Positions 6,128 to 7,318 of a stretch of 7,318 nt of DNA are shown piece by piece. The DNA lies in NCBI GenBank assembly GCA_028283985.1, contig JANQSQ010000671.1, positions 1 through 7,318 on the forward strand. Direction: 5' to 3'. How positions within the stretch are numbered: position 1 is the first letter of the stretch; each line of letters opens with the position of its first letter. Made by a program: the position numbers and the translations under genes. The DNA comes from Rhodothermales bacterium. GTDB lineage: Bacteria > Bacteroidota > Rhodothermia > Rhodothermales > VXPQ01. The notes beneath the pieces were generated by a model. That model had not been told where the DNA came from and made no database searches. It worked only from the letters and a program-made list of their open reading frames with translations.

Positions 6128-7311
6128 TATGTGCGCTGCCCGATCGGGAGTGTGCTTTTTCCCTGTGGGCCGACATACGCGGCTTTCGGGCGAATCAGCC
6201 TGTTGTCGGCCCATTGTTCCTTCAAGTGAGCGCTCCAGCCTGCCGTACGGCTTAATGCGAAGATGGGTGTGTACAGATCGATAGCGATGTCCAGCATGTA
6301 GTAGATGGAGGCGCTGAAGAAATCCACGTTGGGATACAGGCCTTTCTCCGCCTTCATAATTTCCATCATCTCCAGGCTCATTTCGTACCATTTCAGGGAT
6401 CCGATTTCTTCGCCGAGTCCTTTACTCATGTCTTTAAGAATGCCGGCGCGCGGGTCCATTGTCTTGTAGACCCGGTGTCCGAAACCCATGATGCGTTCCT
6501 TCTTTGCAAGTTTTGCCGAAATATAGTCGGCGGGCCGTTTGCCGGACCTGTCTATTTCGAGCAACATGCGCATTACCTCCTGATTGGCTCCACCGTGCAG
6601 GGGACCTTTCAGCGCGGCAATGCCACCTGTTACCGCCGAGTAGATATCCGATAGCGTTGCCCCGATCACGCGACTGGCGAAAGTAGAGGCATTCAGCCCG
6701 TGTTCGGCATGAAGCACCAGGCATGTGTCGAACGTGCGTTCGGCCATCTCCCCAGGCCGTTCGCCATTAAGCATGTAGAGAAAATTGTGCGCATGCGAGC
6801 AATCCGTGCGAGGAGCTACCGGTTCTTTGCCTTTGCGCAACCGGTCGATTGCTGCAATGATCGAAGGAACACGTGCAACGATCCGGATCGATTTTCTGTA
6901 GTTCGCCTCAGGCGATCCGTCGTCGGCCTCTTCGTCGAACAGACTTAGTGCAGAAACTGCCGTTCGGAGCGCCGCCATGGGATTGGCGTCGTTCGGTATG
7001 CGGCGTAAAATACTCCATATACCTTCCGGCAGGACGAGGGCTGCCCGCAATTGTTCTTTCACCTGGTCGAGGCGCGCCTGATTAGGCAAGTCCCCGTCGT
7101 GCAGAAGACAAAAAACTTCTTCGTAGGAGGTGTTTCGGGCGAGATCGCGGATGTCGTAGCCACGATACGATAGTTGTCCAATTTTCCCGTTGACAAAAGC
7201 AATCTGTGAATCCAGTGCAACGACATCAGCCAGTCCCTGCACCTTCACTGCCGGCGTATTTTTTGATTTTTCGGGGCCTTTCGATACGTTGTTCTGAGCA
7301 GAGGCTGGCAT
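6127..7311 (-). CDS. gltA: Citrate synthase (short, CitZ-like type)
   Basis: The enzyme condenses acetyl-CoA with oxaloacetate to citrate, the entry step of the TCA cycle, in the cytoplasm. The 394-residue protein follows the short dimeric citrate/2-methylcitrate synthase pattern. It has the region HPMAALR-like NPMAALRTAVSAL (110-122), His204 (HAEHGLNAS), catalytic His239 (GPLHGGANQE), His279 (MGFGHRVYK) and Asp330 (NVDFFSAS). From memory the body is strikingly similar to Bacillus CitZ. Compared with that protein it has about 20 extra N-terminal residues rich in Lys, Pro, Ser and Asn, before GLADVVA at 26-32. The ATG at 7311 is the only ATG before residue 112. The window ends seven bases upstream with the frame still open, so a start farther upstream cannot be excluded. 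No Shine-Dalgarno is visible. 2-Methylcitrate synthase is the main alternative. The neighbouring sdh genes favour citrate synthase. Confidence 0.93.
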   Translation of the reverse strand: MPASAQNNVSKGPEKSKNTPAVKVQGLADVVALDSQIAFVNGKIGQLSYRGYDIRDLARNTSYEEVFCLLHDGDLPNQARLDQVKEQLRAALVLPEGIWSILRRIPNDANPMAALRTAVSALSLFDEEADDGSPEANYRKSIRIVARVPSIIAAIDRLRKGKEPVAPRTDCSHAHNFLYMLNGERPGEMAERTFDTCLVLHAEHGLNASTFASRVIGATLSDIYSAVTGGIAALKGPLHGGANQEVMRMLLEIDRSGKRPADYISAKLAKKERIMGFGHRVYKTMDPRAGILKDMSKGLGEEIGSLKWYEMSLEMMEIMKAEKGLYPNVDFFSASIYYMLDIAIDLYTPIFALSRTAGWSAHLKEQWADNRLIRPKAAYVGPQGKSTLPIGQRT

Positions 7312-7318
7312 GATGGGG

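Overview
The window reads as ordinary chromosomal sequence from a moderately GC-rich bacterium, most likely of the Bacteroidota/Rhodothermota side. The support is a five-helix, di-heme type B succinate dehydrogenase in the order sdhC-sdhA-sdhB, starts that mostly lack Shine-Dalgarno sequences, and a small lipoprotein with a Bacteroidetes-like acidic N-terminus. This placement is an inference from gene style, not from a search.

Layout, left to right. The + strand opens with the 3' end of an unrecognised gene (3-476). Ten bases later comes a complete acyl-CoA carboxylase carboxyltransferase gene, pccB-like (487-2040). It converges with sdhB across 13 bases. The - strand then carries the succinate dehydrogenase operon, read right to left: sdhC (5489-4776), sdhA (4765-2849) and sdhB (2806-2054). 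A 226-base divergent intergenic region (5490-5715) holds candidate promoters for both directions and a long imperfect hairpin in the leader of the next + strand gene. That gene (5716-6009) encodes a short lipoprotein built almost entirely of Met, Glu, Asp, Gly and Ala. It has the only strong Shine-Dalgarno sequence in the window. Two strong hairpins lie between it and a convergent citrate synthase gene (7311-6127, - strand), which reaches almost to the window edge.

The recognised enzymes fit central carbon metabolism. Citrate synthase starts the TCA cycle. Succinate dehydrogenase links it to the quinone pool. The carboxyltransferase makes (S)-methylmalonyl-CoA from propionyl-CoA, which after epimerase and mutase steps (not encoded here) enters as succinyl-CoA. 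No mobile element, CRISPR array, tRNA or rRNA was seen.

The least explained element is the Met/Glu-rich lipoprotein together with its structured leader and trailing hairpins. I see no evidence of a multi-gene novel system. The other genes are close to family norms.
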